Below, piece after piece: positions 15,873 to 24,872 of a stretch of DNA of 64,000 nt. Position 1 is the first letter of the stretch; the number at the start of each line of letters is the position of its first letter. Both the position numbers and the translations under genes were made by a program. Source of the stretch: Pelagibacterales bacterium SAG-MED49 (GTDB lineage: Bacteria; Pseudomonadota; Alphaproteobacteria; Pelagibacterales; Pelagibacteraceae); the NCBI GenBank assembly GCA_014653365.1, contig JACWEQ010000001.1, forward strand, positions 62,001-126,000, in the 5' to 3' direction. Below the pieces are notes generated by a model. It made no database searches, had not been told where the DNA came from, and saw nothing but the letters and a program-made list of their open reading frames with translations.

Positions 15873-18769
15873 TTTACAGTTTCAAAAATTTTAAATAGTA
15901 ATTCTGAAACATGCTTACCTTTTTTATGAGATAAATCTGAAATCTGATGTCTACAACTTGTTCCATTTGCGATAATAAAATCTGCTTCATCACTATTATT
16001 TATTGCAGGTATTATAGATAGATTTGCCATTTTTTTTGACACTTCATAATTCTTACTATCATAGCCAAACGACCCAGCCATACCACAACAGCTTGACTCT
16101 ATCATTTTGTTATTAATTTTTAATTCAGATAAAAGGCTCATAAGGCCTTTCATTCTGTCTTGTGATTTTTGATGACAGTGTCCATGAATTAGGACATTTT
16201 GATCAAATTTGTTTGTCTTAACTTTATTATCATTTTCAATTTGTTCTAATATGAATTCTTCCAATAAATAAAATTTATTTTTTATTTTTTCTCTATTATT
16301 TACATTTTTTAATTTTTGATATTCATCGGTAAAAGTAAGTAAGCACGACGGTTCAATACCAACAACTGGTAAGTTAAAATAATTATTATTTATAATATAA
16401 TCGTTAAAACGATTTAATTCTTTTGACGCTTTATCTAATTGTCCGTATGATATGTATGTTCTACCACAGCATAGTGGTCTATCTAATTTATCTTTACCAA
16501 AACTTGGAATAATTGCTTGGTAGCCAAATTTATTTAATACTTTTATTGAGTAAATTAAATTTTGATTTTCAAAATTAACATTAAATGTATCAGCAAATAA
16601 AATAACTTTTTTTTCTGAAAAAGTTTGATCATTATAAATTTCTCTTAAAGTATTTTGATTTTGTACTTCTGGCATATTTCTCTCAATAGCAAAGCCAAAT
16701 TTTTCAACAATAGATGAGATGAGTGGTAAATTTTTAATTTTATTAAATATGGGAGCGATAATCTTTAATAACCAAATAAGTCTAGGCATTTCAGAAGTTA
16801 TTCTATCTTTAATCCGCATGCTAAATTTTTTGTAGTAATGAGAAAGGAATTCACTTTTCATTTTTGCCATATCAACTGACATTGGACATTCTCTTTGACA
16901 GGCTTTGCAACTTACACAAAGTTCCATAGTTTCGTACATTTCTTTAGATGCAAAAGAACCTTCGGGTAATTGATTTGAAAGTGCTAGTCTAAGTGTGTTT
17001 GCTCTACCTCTAACTAGATCTTTTTCTTCTTTAGTTACTCGGTAAGAAGGGCACATTACCCCTGAATCTAATTTTCTACACGCACCATTATTGTTACACA
17101 TTTCTACAGCATCAGTAAATTGACCCCAATTTGACCAATCATAATGCGTGTTTATATTTTGAGTTTGATAACCTGATTTATATCTCATTAAAGACCTATC
17201 ATTTGATTTAAGTGGTCTTACAATTTTTCCAGGATTTAATAAGTTTTTACTATCAAAAGTATCTTTAATTTCCTCAAATGCATTTACAATTTTTTTGCCA
17301 AACATCATTTCGTGAAATTCTGATCTAACTATTCCATCTCCATGTTCTCCAGAATGAGAACCCTTATAATTTTTAACTATTTCAAAAGTTTCTTCAGAAA
17401 TAGATCTCATATTTTTAATATCTTCATCTGACTTCATGTTTAATACTGGTCTTATGTGAAGTGTTCCCACAGATGCATGAGCATAAAACATACCGCTAGT
17501 ATTATATTTTTTAAATATTTCTTTTAATTGAGCTGTATAGTCAGCTAAATGATCTAGTGAAACAGCACAGTCTTCAATAAATGCAACAGGTTTTTTATCA
17601 CCTTTCATTGACATTAAAATATTTAGTCCTGCTTTTCTAATTTCAAAAACTTCTTTTTGCTCCTCAAGATTAGAATAAAATGAAAATTGATTATTTTTAT
17701 TTTGATTTAAAACTAAATACTCAAGATCTTTAATTTTCTTTTCGTAAATACTTTGATCAGTATCAATAAATTCAACCATTAAAACTGCTTTAGGATTTCC
17801 TTTGATATATTTCTTTATTCCATCAGCATAGATAGGTATTTCTTTTGCTAAGTTTAATAAATTTTGATCCATTAGTTCAACACAGGTTGGTTTTAATTTA
17901 ACAATTTCTTTTGTTAACTCCATCGATTGATGAAAATTATCAAAATAACAAACACCCAATATTTTATTTTTTGGTATCTCAGATAGCTTTAATTTTATTT
18001 TATTGAATAATGATAATGTGCCTTCAGAACCAACTAAAAGATTAGATGAGTTAAATCCGTTAGGATCTATTAAGTCAATATTGTATCCGCCAACTCTTCT
18101 TTGTGTTGTAGGCCAATTCTCATCAATTTCAGTTCCAACTTTTTGTCTTAAATCAATAAATTTATCAATTATTTTATAAAGTCGATCTTGATTATTTTTT
18201 TCTATTAAATAATTTTTTTGGATTTCATCAAAAGTATGTATTGAGCCATCATCTAATATAGTCTCTATTGCCAAAACATTATGAACCATGTTTCCATAAT
18301 ACAAAGATCTTGAGCCACATGAATTATTTGCAGACATTCCACCAATTGTAGCTCTACTGCTAGTTGATACATCAACTGGAAACCATAATCCGTGAGGTTT
18401 TAAGTAAGCATTTAATTGGTCCAAAACTACACCTGGTTCAACCCAAATAGATTTTTCTTCAACATTTAAATCTAAAATTTTATTTTGATGTCTTGAATAG
18501 TCTAAGACTATACATTCACCAACTGTTTGGCCGCATTGTGAACTTCCACCTCCTCTAGCTAGTAATGGAATTGAATTTTGTTGAGAGTACTCCATTACAT
18601 TTAGCACATCATTGGTATCTCCAGGTAAAACTACACCAATAGGTTTTATCTGGTAGACAGATGCATCAGTGCTGTATCTGCCTCTTGAAAAATCATCAAA
18701 TAAAGTTTTACCCTCAACTTTATTACTAATTTCTTTACCAATTTTATTAATTTGTTCTGAACTAAACAT
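15869..18769 (-). CDS. FAD-binding, Fe-S 2-hydroxyacid dehydrogenase (YdiJ/D-2-hydroxyglutarate dehydrogenase-like)
   Basis: This 966-residue fusion has an N-terminal GlcD-type FAD domain with a PCMH-type binding loop 'LARGGGSSQCGQTVGE' (about residues 74-89) and 'SVGTLHIRPVLN' in the substrate domain. Two 4Fe-4S motifs follow, near residues 556-572 (CNNNGAC...MC) and 618-632 (CVSCKACQRECP). A C-terminal GlpC/HdrB-like cysteine-rich region has HGHCHQKS and SSCCGMAGSFGY (about 863-905). This architecture matches E. coli YdiJ, described as a D-2-hydroxyglutarate dehydrogenase that passes electrons to the respiratory chain. The real substrate here may be another 2-hydroxy acid. It is probably co-transcribed with the upstream enolase-superfamily gene (20 bp). 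Confidence 0.92.
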   Translation of the reverse strand: MFSSEQINKIGKEISNKVEGKTLFDDFSRGRYSTDASVYQIKPIGVVLPGDTNDVLNVMEYSQQNSIPLLARGGGSSQCGQTVGECIVLDYSRHQNKILDLNVEEKSIWVEPGVVLDQLNAYLKPHGLWFPVDVSTSSRATIGGMSANNSCGSRSLYYGNMVHNVLAIETILDDGSIHTFDEIQKNYLIEKNNQDRLYKIIDKFIDLRQKVGTEIDENWPTTQRRVGGYNIDLIDPNGFNSSNLLVGSEGTLSLFNKIKLKLSEIPKNKILGVCYFDNFHQSMELTKEIVKLKPTCVELMDQNLLNLAKEIPIYADGIKKYIKGNPKAVLMVEFIDTDQSIYEKKIKDLEYLVLNQNKNNQFSFYSNLEEQKEVFEIRKAGLNILMSMKGDKKPVAFIEDCAVSLDHLADYTAQLKEIFKKYNTSGMFYAHASVGTLHIRPVLNMKSDEDIKNMRSISEETFEIVKNYKGSHSGEHGDGIVRSEFHEMMFGKKIVNAFEEIKDTFDSKNLLNPGKIVRPLKSNDRSLMRYKSGYQTQNINTHYDWSNWGQFTDAVEMCNNNGACRKLDSGVMCPSYRVTKEEKDLVRGRANTLRLALSNQLPEGSFASKEMYETMELCVSCKACQRECPMSVDMAKMKSEFLSHYYKKFSMRIKDRITSEMPRLIWLLKIIAPIFNKIKNLPLISSIVEKFGFAIERNMPEVQNQNTLREIYNDQTFSEKKVILFADTFNVNFENQNLIYSIKVLNKFGYQAIIPSFGKDKLDRPLCCGRTYISYGQLDKASKELNRFNDYIINNNYFNLPVVGIEPSCLLTFTDEYQKLKNVNNREKIKNKFYLLEEFILEQIENDNKVKTNKFDQNVLIHGHCHQKSQDRMKGLMSLLSELKINNKMIESSCCGMAGSFGYDSKNYEVSKKMANLSIIPAINNSDEADFIIANGTSCRHQISDLSHKKGKHVSELLFKIFETVN

Positions 18770-18789
18770 TGTTAAATTTAAATAAAGAA

Positions 18790-19944
18790 TTATTTATTTT
18801 TGTATACTAATTTACCGAACTTTTTTAACGCAGTATCAGAGATTTCTAGGCCTAAACCTGGTTTTTCATTTAAATGTATCCATCCATTATTCATTTCATG
18901 CGGATTTTCAAATAATTCTGCTTGCAAAGGGTCTCTTTCGTTATCAAATGATTCAACAATTCGTCCTGATGGAGTAGATGCTACTAGAGGAGCGTGTATA
19001 TAACAATCATGATGAGGAGCAATATCAATATGATTCAATTCACATAAGGCAGAAAGTTTTTTTCCATTTGTAAATCCTCCAAACATTGTGCAATCAAATT
19101 GTAAAATTTGTATAGCATCTTCTTCAATCATTGATCTACATCCATAAATTGTTATTTCACTCTCACCACCTGAAATAGGTATATTTGTTTGTTTTGATAA
19201 AAGTTTTAACGTTCTTCTGTCATCTTCCCATCTTAACGGTTCTTCTATCCAAACTGGATTAAACTTTTTAAATTCCTCAATACCTTCAATTGCAGTTTTT
19301 AGATCCCAAGCTCTGTTTACATCAATCATTAAAGCTTTATCTTGACCTATTACATCTCGAATTATTTCCAATCTTTTTGCATCCTCTTTAATTGCTAATC
19401 CACCAACCTTAACTTTAAAACTTTGATGACCAATTTCGATTAATTTTTTTAGCTCTTCTCTTAATTCTGTCTCAGTTTTCCCCTCTCGGTAATATCCACA
19501 GGTTACATATACAGGAATTTTATTTCTGTATCCTCCAAACAACTTATAGAGTGGTATATTTAATGATTTTCCCATCAAGTCCCAGCATGCAATATCTAAT
19601 GCTGCTGAAATTCTAATTAAAGCTTCTTTGCTCCAACCTTTTTCACTGCTAATTCTGGTATCAGTTAATTTAAATATACTTTCATAAATTTTTTCAGGAC
19701 AAAATGGATCTTGTCCAATTATGAAATCCTGTAAATCATTTGAAAATGGTTTTATAATTGGTGATATATCGCTATAACTTGTTGCTAATCCAAATCCTGA
19801 ATTACCGTTTTTGTTTTTAATCTTTATTAATAATTCATTTGCTGTTGGAACAATGAAATGACTTACCCAGTGTGGCTTAACATCATCTGGGTTATTTAAT
19901 ACATAAACTTCTAAGCTATCTATTAAATTACTACTATTTGTCAT
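18790..19944 (-). CDS. Mandelate racemase/muconate lactonizing enzyme family protein (enolase superfamily)
   Basis: This 384-residue enzyme has an N-terminal capping domain and a C-terminal barrel. The KxK catalytic lysines are K177/K179 (SFKVKVGG). Probable Mg ligands are Asp208 (IDVNRAWD), Glu234 (WIEEPL) and Glu261 (SGGESE). The His-Asp dyad is Asp284 (QFDCTMFGG) and His311 or His312 (APHHD). KxK plus His/Asp places it in the mandelate-racemase subgroup, which includes acid-sugar dehydratases and racemases. The substrate is not identifiable. It starts 45 bp from the divergent aminotransferase gene and precedes the FAD/Fe-S dehydrogenase, suggesting consecutive steps on a hydroxy acid. Confidence 0.93.
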   Translation of the reverse strand: MTNSSNLIDSLEVYVLNNPDDVKPHWVSHFIVPTANELLIKIKNKNGNSGFGLATSYSDISPIIKPFSNDLQDFIIGQDPFCPEKIYESIFKLTDTRISSEKGWSKEALIRISAALDIACWDLMGKSLNIPLYKLFGGYRNKIPVYVTCGYYREGKTETELREELKKLIEIGHQSFKVKVGGLAIKEDAKRLEIIRDVIGQDKALMIDVNRAWDLKTAIEGIEEFKKFNPVWIEEPLRWEDDRRTLKLLSKQTNIPISGGESEITIYGCRSMIEEDAIQILQFDCTMFGGFTNGKKLSALCELNHIDIAPHHDCYIHAPLVASTPSGRIVESFDNERDPLQAELFENPHEMNNGWIHLNEKPGLGLEISDTALKKFGKLVYKNK

Positions 19945-19955
19945 ACATTAAAAAA

Positions 19956-19984
19956 TTGATTATATATTTTCTTTAGCTTATACA
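19956..19984 (+). promoter_or_regulatory. Overlapping divergent promoters between enolase-family and aminotransferase genes
   Basis: For the plus strand, TTGATT (19956-19961) and TATACA (19979-19984) are 17 bp apart, placing the transcription start at or next to the aminotransferase ATG (19990). For the minus strand, TATAAT (plus coordinates 19959-19964) lies 14 bp before the start of the enolase-family gene and overlaps the plus-strand -35, so the two polymerases would compete. Confidence 0.45.
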
Positions 19985-19989
19985 GCGTT

Positions 19990-21162
19990 ATGGCAAATTC
20001 AAATACTTTTAGACCAGGCAAGCATTTTTTACAAATTCCAGGACCAACAAATGTTCCTGATAGAGTACTTAGAGCAATGGATTACCCAACCATTGATCAT
20101 AGAGGACCTGATTTTGCAGAAATAGGTTTAAGAGTTTTAGATAAAATTAAATTAATTTTTAAAACTTCAGAACCGGTGATAATTTTTCCAGCTTCAGGTA
20201 CAGGTGCTTGGGAAGCAGCAATGGTTAACACTTTAAGTGCTGGAGATAAAATATTAATGTTTGAAACTGGGCACTTTTCTACTCTTTGGTATGATATTGC
20301 TGACAAATTTAAATTAGAAATTGATTTTATTAAGGGTGATTGGAGAACTGGTGTTGATCCAAATATTGTAGAACAAAAATTAAAAGAAGATACAGAAACA
20401 AAAATTAAAGCAGTTTGTGCGGTACATAATGAAACTTCTACAGGTGTAACTAGTAGAATTGGAGAAATAAGAAAAGCAATGGATAGTGCAGATCACCCAG
20501 CTTTGTTGTTTGTAGACACTATATCTTCTTTAGGATCTATTGATTACAAGCATGAAGAATGGAAAGTTGATGTTACTGTTGGAGGCTCACAAAAAGGTTT
20601 ATTGTTACCTCCGGGACTTTCATTTAATGCAATAAGCTCGAAAGCATTAGAGGCTTATAAAAATTCAGATTTACCAAAAGCTTATTGGGATTGGAAGCCA
20701 ATGATAGAAAATAATAAAAAAGGTTATTTTCCATACACACCAGCAACAAATTTGTTATACGGGTTAGATGAATCAATTAACATGTTGATGGAAGAAGGTT
20801 TGGAAAATGTTTTTAATAGACATAAAAGATTTGCTGAAGCTACAAGAATAGCTGTGAATGCTTGGGGGCTAGAAATACTTTGTAAAAACCCAGAAGAATA
20901 TTCTAGCTCATTAACTGCAGTTCTTGTTCCAGAAGGACATAATGCAGATTCTCTTAGAAAAATAATTTTGGATGATTATAATATGTCTTTAGGAACAGGA
21001 TTAGCAAAAGTTGCTGGTAAAGTATTTCGGATTGGTCATTTAGGTGATTTTAATGAATTAATGTTAGCAGGTACATTAGCTGGTGTTGAGATGGGTCTAA
21101 TGAAATCAAAAATTCCTTATCAAAAAGGTGGAATACTTAAAGCACTAGAGTATCTCTCTTAA
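19990..21162 (+). CDS. Serine--glyoxylate/alanine--glyoxylate-type aminotransferase
   Basis: This 390-residue class V, PLP-dependent aminotransferase begins with the family hallmark 'FLQIPGPTNVPDRVLRAMD' and contains 'DHRGPDF'. The PLP lysine is Lys202 in 'VGGSQKGLLLPPGLSF'. 'YFPYTPATNLLYGL' is typical of serine-glyoxylate aminotransferases of methylotrophs and plants. The likely reaction is amino transfer to glyoxylate, giving glycine, from serine or alanine. Placed divergently from the dehydrogenase and dehydratase genes, it could remove glyoxylate produced by the neighbouring pathway, or supply glycine; this link is inference. The 187 bp after it hold only AT-rich sequence and a tRNA promoter. 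Confidence 0.93.
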   Translation: MANSNTFRPGKHFLQIPGPTNVPDRVLRAMDYPTIDHRGPDFAEIGLRVLDKIKLIFKTSEPVIIFPASGTGAWEAAMVNTLSAGDKILMFETGHFSTLWYDIADKFKLEIDFIKGDWRTGVDPNIVEQKLKEDTETKIKAVCAVHNETSTGVTSRIGEIRKAMDSADHPALLFVDTISSLGSIDYKHEEWKVDVTVGGSQKGLLLPPGLSFNAISSKALEAYKNSDLPKAYWDWKPMIENNKKGYFPYTPATNLLYGLDESINMLMEEGLENVFNRHKRFAEATRIAVNAWGLEILCKNPEEYSSSLTAVLVPEGHNADSLRKIILDDYNMSLGTGLAKVAGKVFRIGHLGDFNELMLAGTLAGVEMGLMKSKIPYQKGGILKALEYLS

Positions 21163-21293
21163 TTTTAATCAAATAAACTCAATTAATACTATCACTTAAT
21201 AAAGTAATTTTATCTTTAAGATTTTCTTAGCACTATTAACTTTAGAATATGATGATTCTTGATTTGTTCATATTTTATTGGCATACTCAATCA

Positions 21294-21321
21294 TTGACTA
21301 AATGGTGCCAGAAAGTATAAA
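21294..21321 (+). promoter_or_regulatory. sigma70 promoter for the tRNA-Val/tRNA-Asp pair
   Basis: TTGACT (21294-21299), a 16-bp spacer and TATAAA (21316-21321) lie about 28 bp before the first tRNA-Val nucleotide. This is the best promoter-like sequence in the 187-bp gap; the two tRNAs, 13 bp apart, would form one transcript. Confidence 0.6.
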
Positions 21322-21349
21322 GCACAAGTATTTTGGTGTTAAAAGTATT

Positions 21350-21425
21350 GGGTGGTTAGCTCAGTTGGTAGAGCATCTCGTTTACACCGAGGGGGTCAAA
21401 GGTTCGAGTCCTTTACTACCCACCA
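21350..21425 (+). tRNA. tRNA-Val (anticodon UAC)
   Basis: This is a 76-nt tRNA with encoded CCA. The acceptor GGGTGGT pairs with ACTACCC (one G-U); D-arm GCTC/GAGC is intact. Anticodon stem TCTCG/CGAGG has loop TTTACAC, giving UAC, which reads GUN valine codons. The T-arm GGTTCGAGTCC is standard. It is 13 bp upstream of tRNA-Asp. Confidence 0.96.
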
Positions 21426-21438
21426 AAATAACAAAAGT

Positions 21439-21515
21439 GGGGGTGTAGCTCAGTTGGTTAGAGCGATCGCCTGTCACGCGATAGGTCGAGGGTTCGAGTC
21501 CCTTCACTCCCGCCA
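21439..21515 (+). tRNA. tRNA-Asp (anticodon GUC)
   Basis: This is a 77-nt tRNA with encoded CCA. Acceptor GGGGGTG pairs with CACTCCC (one G-T), and the discriminator is G, as in tRNA-Asp. Anticodon stem ATCGC/GCGAT has loop CTGTCAC, giving GUC. A T-rich stretch follows the CCA, then 87 bp to nuoA. Confidence 0.96.
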
Positions 21516-21602
21516 CTTTTTCTTAATTTTTTATGTTAATATCAATTAAAATGTGACGTATGAGCCCTTCAACATCGTTTAAAAACTGCTATATAGACTT
21601 CA

Positions 21603-21971
21603 ATGTTATCTGAATTTTTAAAAGACTACTTACCAATTATTCTATTTTTGATCATAGCTTTAGGTCTTAGCTGTGCTTTTGTAATAGTTAATTTTATTCT
21701 TTCTCCAAAAAAACCAGACCCAGAAAAATTATCAGCTTATGAGTGTGGATTTGAACCATTTGAAGACTCTAGGATGGAATTTGATGTAAGATTTTATTTA
21801 GTTGCTATCCTATTTATTATATTTGACTTAGAAATTGCATTTTTATTTCCTTGGGCGATTTCACTTGGAAATATTGGTTTGTTAGGTTTTTCTTCAATGA
21901 TGATTTTTTTATTTATACTTACTATTGGTTTTATATATGAATGGAAAAAAGGTGCTCTAGACTGGGAATAA
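21603..21971 (+). CDS. nuoA: NADH-quinone oxidoreductase subunit A
   Basis: This 122-residue membrane subunit of complex I has three hydrophobic helices (about residues 10-34, 64-82 and 92-112). The conserved loop '[24 protein letters not shown]' includes the cysteine exposed in the deactive state of mitochondrial ND3. Length is typical. It opens the complete nuoA-N operon; nuoB follows after 13 bp. The 87-bp gap before it probably contains the operon promoter, but no convincing -35/-10 pair is visible. Confidence 0.97.
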   Translation: MLSEFLKDYLPIILFLIIALGLSCAFVIVNFILSPKKPDPEKLSAYECGFEPFEDSRMEFDVRFYLVAILFIIFDLEIAFLFPWAISLGNIGLLGFSSMMIFLFILTIGFIYEWKKGALDWE

Positions 21972-21984
21972 AGATTTAATTAAA

Positions 21985-22500
21985 ATGAATAATAAAACTG
22001 ATACAGTTCCAGAAGAATTTAAACAACTTGCTGAAGATTTTAGTAAAAATGGATTTATAACAACTTCGTTAGATAATTTAATTAATTGGTCTAGATCTGG
22101 ATCATTACACTGGATGACTTTTGGTCTTGCTTGTTGTGCAGTTGAAATGATGCAAACAGCTATGCCAAGATATGATCTAGAAAGATTTGGTGCAGCCCCA
22201 AGAGGTTCTCCAAGACAATCCGATGTTATGATTGTTGCTGGAACATTAACTAATAAAATGGCACCAGCTCTTAGAAAAGTTTATGATCAAATGCCTGAAC
22301 CAAGATATGTAATATCAATGGGTAGCTGTGCAAATGGCGGAGGTTATTATCATTATTCATATTCTGTTGTTAGAGGTTGTGACCGAATTGTTCCGGTAGA
22401 TATATATGTACCTGGTTGCCCACCGTCAGCAGAAGCTTTGTTGTATGGAATACTTCAACTTCAAAAGAAAATTAGAAACAAAGGTTCTTTCACTAGATAA
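21985..22500 (+). CDS. nuoB: NADH-quinone oxidoreductase subunit B
   Basis: This 171-residue peripheral-arm subunit holds the terminal N2 4Fe-4S cluster that reduces quinone. The cluster ligands are visible: tandem Cys50-Cys51 ([10 protein letters not shown]), Cys115 (GSCANGGG) and Cys145 (VPGCPPSAE). '[16 protein letters not shown]' is the usual conserved surface. Length is typical for alphaproteobacteria. It lies between nuoA and nuoC with gaps of 13 and 2 bp. Confidence 0.98.
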   Translation: MNNKTDTVPEEFKQLAEDFSKNGFITTSLDNLINWSRSGSLHWMTFGLACCAVEMMQTAMPRYDLERFGAAPRGSPRQSDVMIVAGTLTNKMAPALRKVYDQMPEPRYVISMGSCANGGGYYHYSYSVVRGCDRIVPVDIYVPGCPPSAEALLYGILQLQKKIRNKGSFTR

Positions 22501-22502
22501 TC

Positions 22503-23108
22503 ATGAATAATTTAGAAGACTTAGAAAAAAAAATCAATTCAGAGTTAACAACTAAAATTAATAATACTGACATTAAACATGGTCAATTATATATTGAGAT
22601 AGATAAAGATGACTTAATAGATGTAACTCTTTTTATTAAAACAAATCAAGATACTAAATTTAGACAACTCATGGATATAACAGCTGTTGATTATCCAGAA
22701 AATCCACAAAGATTTAAAATGATTTATTTATTTTTGAGTCATGAATTTAATCAAAGAATTATTTTAAGTTATTTGATTAATGAAAATGAAGTTATTTCAT
22801 CTTTAACAAGTATTTTTCCTGGAGCAAACTGGATGGAAAGAGAAGTTTTTGATATGTATGGCGTGTCTTTCAAAGATCATCCAGACTTAAGAAGAATATT
22901 AACAGATTATGGTTTTGAAGGCCATCCTTTAAGAAAAGATTTTCCTTTAACAGGACATACTGAGGTCAGATATAGCGAAGATCAAAAAAAAGTTATTAAT
23001 GAACCAGTCAAGTTAGAGCAAAATTATAGAAATTTTGATTACGAAAGTCCTTGGGAAGGAACAAAGTACATTAAAGAAAAAATTGAAAATAATGACAAAA
23101 AAAATTAA
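22503..23108 (+). CDS. nuoC: NADH-quinone oxidoreductase subunit C
   Basis: This is the 201-residue 30-kDa subunit of the complex I peripheral arm. The family signature '[25 protein letters not shown]' is present (about residues 107-131), followed by '[17 protein letters not shown]'. NuoC and NuoD are separate proteins here, unlike the NuoCD fusion of E. coli. Its last 17 bases overlap the nuoD start, so translational coupling is likely. Confidence 0.98.
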   Translation: MNNLEDLEKKINSELTTKINNTDIKHGQLYIEIDKDDLIDVTLFIKTNQDTKFRQLMDITAVDYPENPQRFKMIYLFLSHEFNQRIILSYLINENEVISSLTSIFPGANWMEREVFDMYGVSFKDHPDLRRILTDYGFEGHPLRKDFPLTGHTEVRYSEDQKKVINEPVKLEQNYRNFDYESPWEGTKYIKEKIENNDKKN

Positions 23109-24267
23109 AAATCTTAATCTAAATTTTGGACCACAACACCCAGCAGCACATGGTGTTTTAAGATTAATTTTGGAACTTGATGGAGAAGTAGTTGAAAAAG
23201 CTGATCCACATATAGGATTATTGCATCGTGGAACTGAAAAATTAATTGAAAACAAAACTTATATGCAGGCAGTTCCTTACTTTGATCGATTGGATTATGT
23301 TGCACCTATGAACCAAGAGCATGCTTTTGCACTTGCTATAGAAGAAATTTTAGAAATCGATGTTCCTATAAGAGCTCAATTTATTAGAGTTATGTTTTGT
23401 GAAATAGGAAGAATTTTAAGTCATATTTTAAATGTTACTACTCAGGCACTTGATGTTGGTGCTTTAACACCATCTTTATGGGGCTTTGAAGAAAGAGAAA
23501 CTTTAATGACTTTTTACGAAAGGGCTTCAGGATCGAGACTTCATGCAAATTATTTTAGAGCAGGAGGTGTTCATCAAGATTTACCTCATGGTTTAGAAAA
23601 TGATATTGCAAAATTTTGTCAAACATTTCCAAAAATTATTGATGATTTAGAAAGTTTATTAACTGATAATAGAATTTTTAAACAAAGAAATGTCGACATA
23701 GGTATTGTTACAAAAGAAGATGCGCTAGATTATTCATTTTCAGGAGTAATGATTAGAGGATCTGGTGTGCCATGGGATTTAAGAAAATCTCAACCTTATG
23801 ATTGTTATGATCAATTAGACTTTAAAATTCCAATTGGTAAAAACGGAGATTGTTACGACCGATATTTGTGTAGAATTGAAGAAATTAAAGAGAGTGTTTC
23901 TATAATTAAGCAATGTCTTTTAAAAATGGAAAAGGGACCGATTAAATCTTTAGATGGAAAAATAAGTCCACCACCAAAGAAAGATATTAAACAATCTATG
24001 GAGGCTTTAATTCATCACTTTAAACTTTTCACAGAAGGTTACAGGGTTCCAAAAGATGAAATTTATACAGCTGTTGAAGCACCAAAAGGTGAATTTGGTG
24101 TATATTTGATTTCAGACGGTTCTAGCAAGCCTTATAAATGTAAAATTAGAGCACCAGGATTTTCACATCTTCAATCAATGGATTATCTAATAAAAGGACA
24201 TATGTTAGCTGATGTTCCTGCGGTATTAGGTTCTTTAGATATAGTATTTGGAGAGGTTGACAGATGA
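23092..24267 (+). CDS. nuoD: NADH-quinone oxidoreductase subunit D
   Basis: This 391-residue 49-kDa subunit forms, with NuoB, the quinone-reducing site. '[21 protein letters not shown]' at the N-terminus carries the conserved quinone-site histidines, and the protein ends with the hydrogenase-like '[13 protein letters not shown]'. An in-frame ATG 57 bp upstream (23035) exists but lies deep in nuoC; starting at 23092 (MTKKIKN) gives the standard length. It overlaps nuoC by 17 bp and nuoE by 4 bp (ATGA). Confidence 0.97.
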   Translation: MTKKIKNLNLNFGPQHPAAHGVLRLILELDGEVVEKADPHIGLLHRGTEKLIENKTYMQAVPYFDRLDYVAPMNQEHAFALAIEEILEIDVPIRAQFIRVMFCEIGRILSHILNVTTQALDVGALTPSLWGFEERETLMTFYERASGSRLHANYFRAGGVHQDLPHGLENDIAKFCQTFPKIIDDLESLLTDNRIFKQRNVDIGIVTKEDALDYSFSGVMIRGSGVPWDLRKSQPYDCYDQLDFKIPIGKNGDCYDRYLCRIEEIKESVSIIKQCLLKMEKGPIKSLDGKISPPPKKDIKQSMEALIHHFKLFTEGYRVPKDEIYTAVEAPKGEFGVYLISDGSSKPYKCKIRAPGFSHLQSMDYLIKGHMLADVPAVLGSLDIVFGEVDR

Positions 24268-24872
24268 GTTTGAGAAGACCAGCTAAAGATCAACCTGAAA
24301 TTTTTGAATTCAATTCATCTTCATTAGAAGCTGCAAATACTATTGTATCAAAATACCCTAAAGGAAAACAGCAAAGTGCAGTAATGGCTTTACTTTATAT
24401 AGCTCAAAAACAAAATAATAACTGGATACCTTTAGCAGCAATGAAATGTATTGCTAAGTTTTTAAATATGCCTTACATCAAGGTTTATGAAGTAGCTACA
24501 TTTTATACAATGTACAATTTATCTCCTGTAGGCAAATATTTTGTTCAAGTATGTACAACAACACCGTGTATGATTAGAGGTGCTAATCAATTAGTTGAAG
24601 CCTGTAGAGAAAAAATTTCAGAAAATGAAACTGAATTATCAGATGATAAAAGTTGTTCTTGGATGGAAGTAGAATGTTTAGGCGCATGTGTTAATGCCCC
24701 AATGATGCAAATTAATGATGATTACTATGAAGATCTTGATAAAGAAAAAACTTTAGACATTCTAGATAAGATTTTAAAAGGAGAAACACCTAAACCTGGA
24801 TCATATAGGGGACGTGTAAATAATGAGCCTGAAAATAACAGAAAAACACTTATGGATTTAAAGAATGCTTAA
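24264..24872 (+). CDS. nuoE: NADH-quinone oxidoreductase subunit E
   Basis: This 202-residue 24-kDa subunit has a thioredoxin-like domain carrying the N1a 2Fe-2S cluster. Ligands are visible as CTTTPCM and CLGACVNAP, about 40 residues apart. The N-terminal helical part '[18 protein letters not shown]' is standard. It overlaps nuoD by ATGA and nuoF by the 8 bases ATGCTTAA. Confidence 0.97.
   Translation: MSLRRPAKDQPEIFEFNSSSLEAANTIVSKYPKGKQQSAVMALLYIAQKQNNNWIPLAAMKCIAKFLNMPYIKVYEVATFYTMYNLSPVGKYFVQVCTTTPCMIRGANQLVEACREKISENETELSDDKSCSWMEVECLGACVNAPMMQINDDYYEDLDKEKTLDILDKILKGETPKPGSYRGRVNNEPENNRKTLMDLKNA

Noticed and set aside
21163-21349. Gap before the tRNA-Val gene examined for small genes or a riboswitch
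   Set aside because: Only AT-rich sequence and a promoter-like element were seen; no ORF or stable fold stood out.
23035-23091. Earlier in-frame start for nuoD
   Set aside because: Would extend NuoD into the nuoC coding region beyond the conserved N-terminus; 23092 gives standard length.
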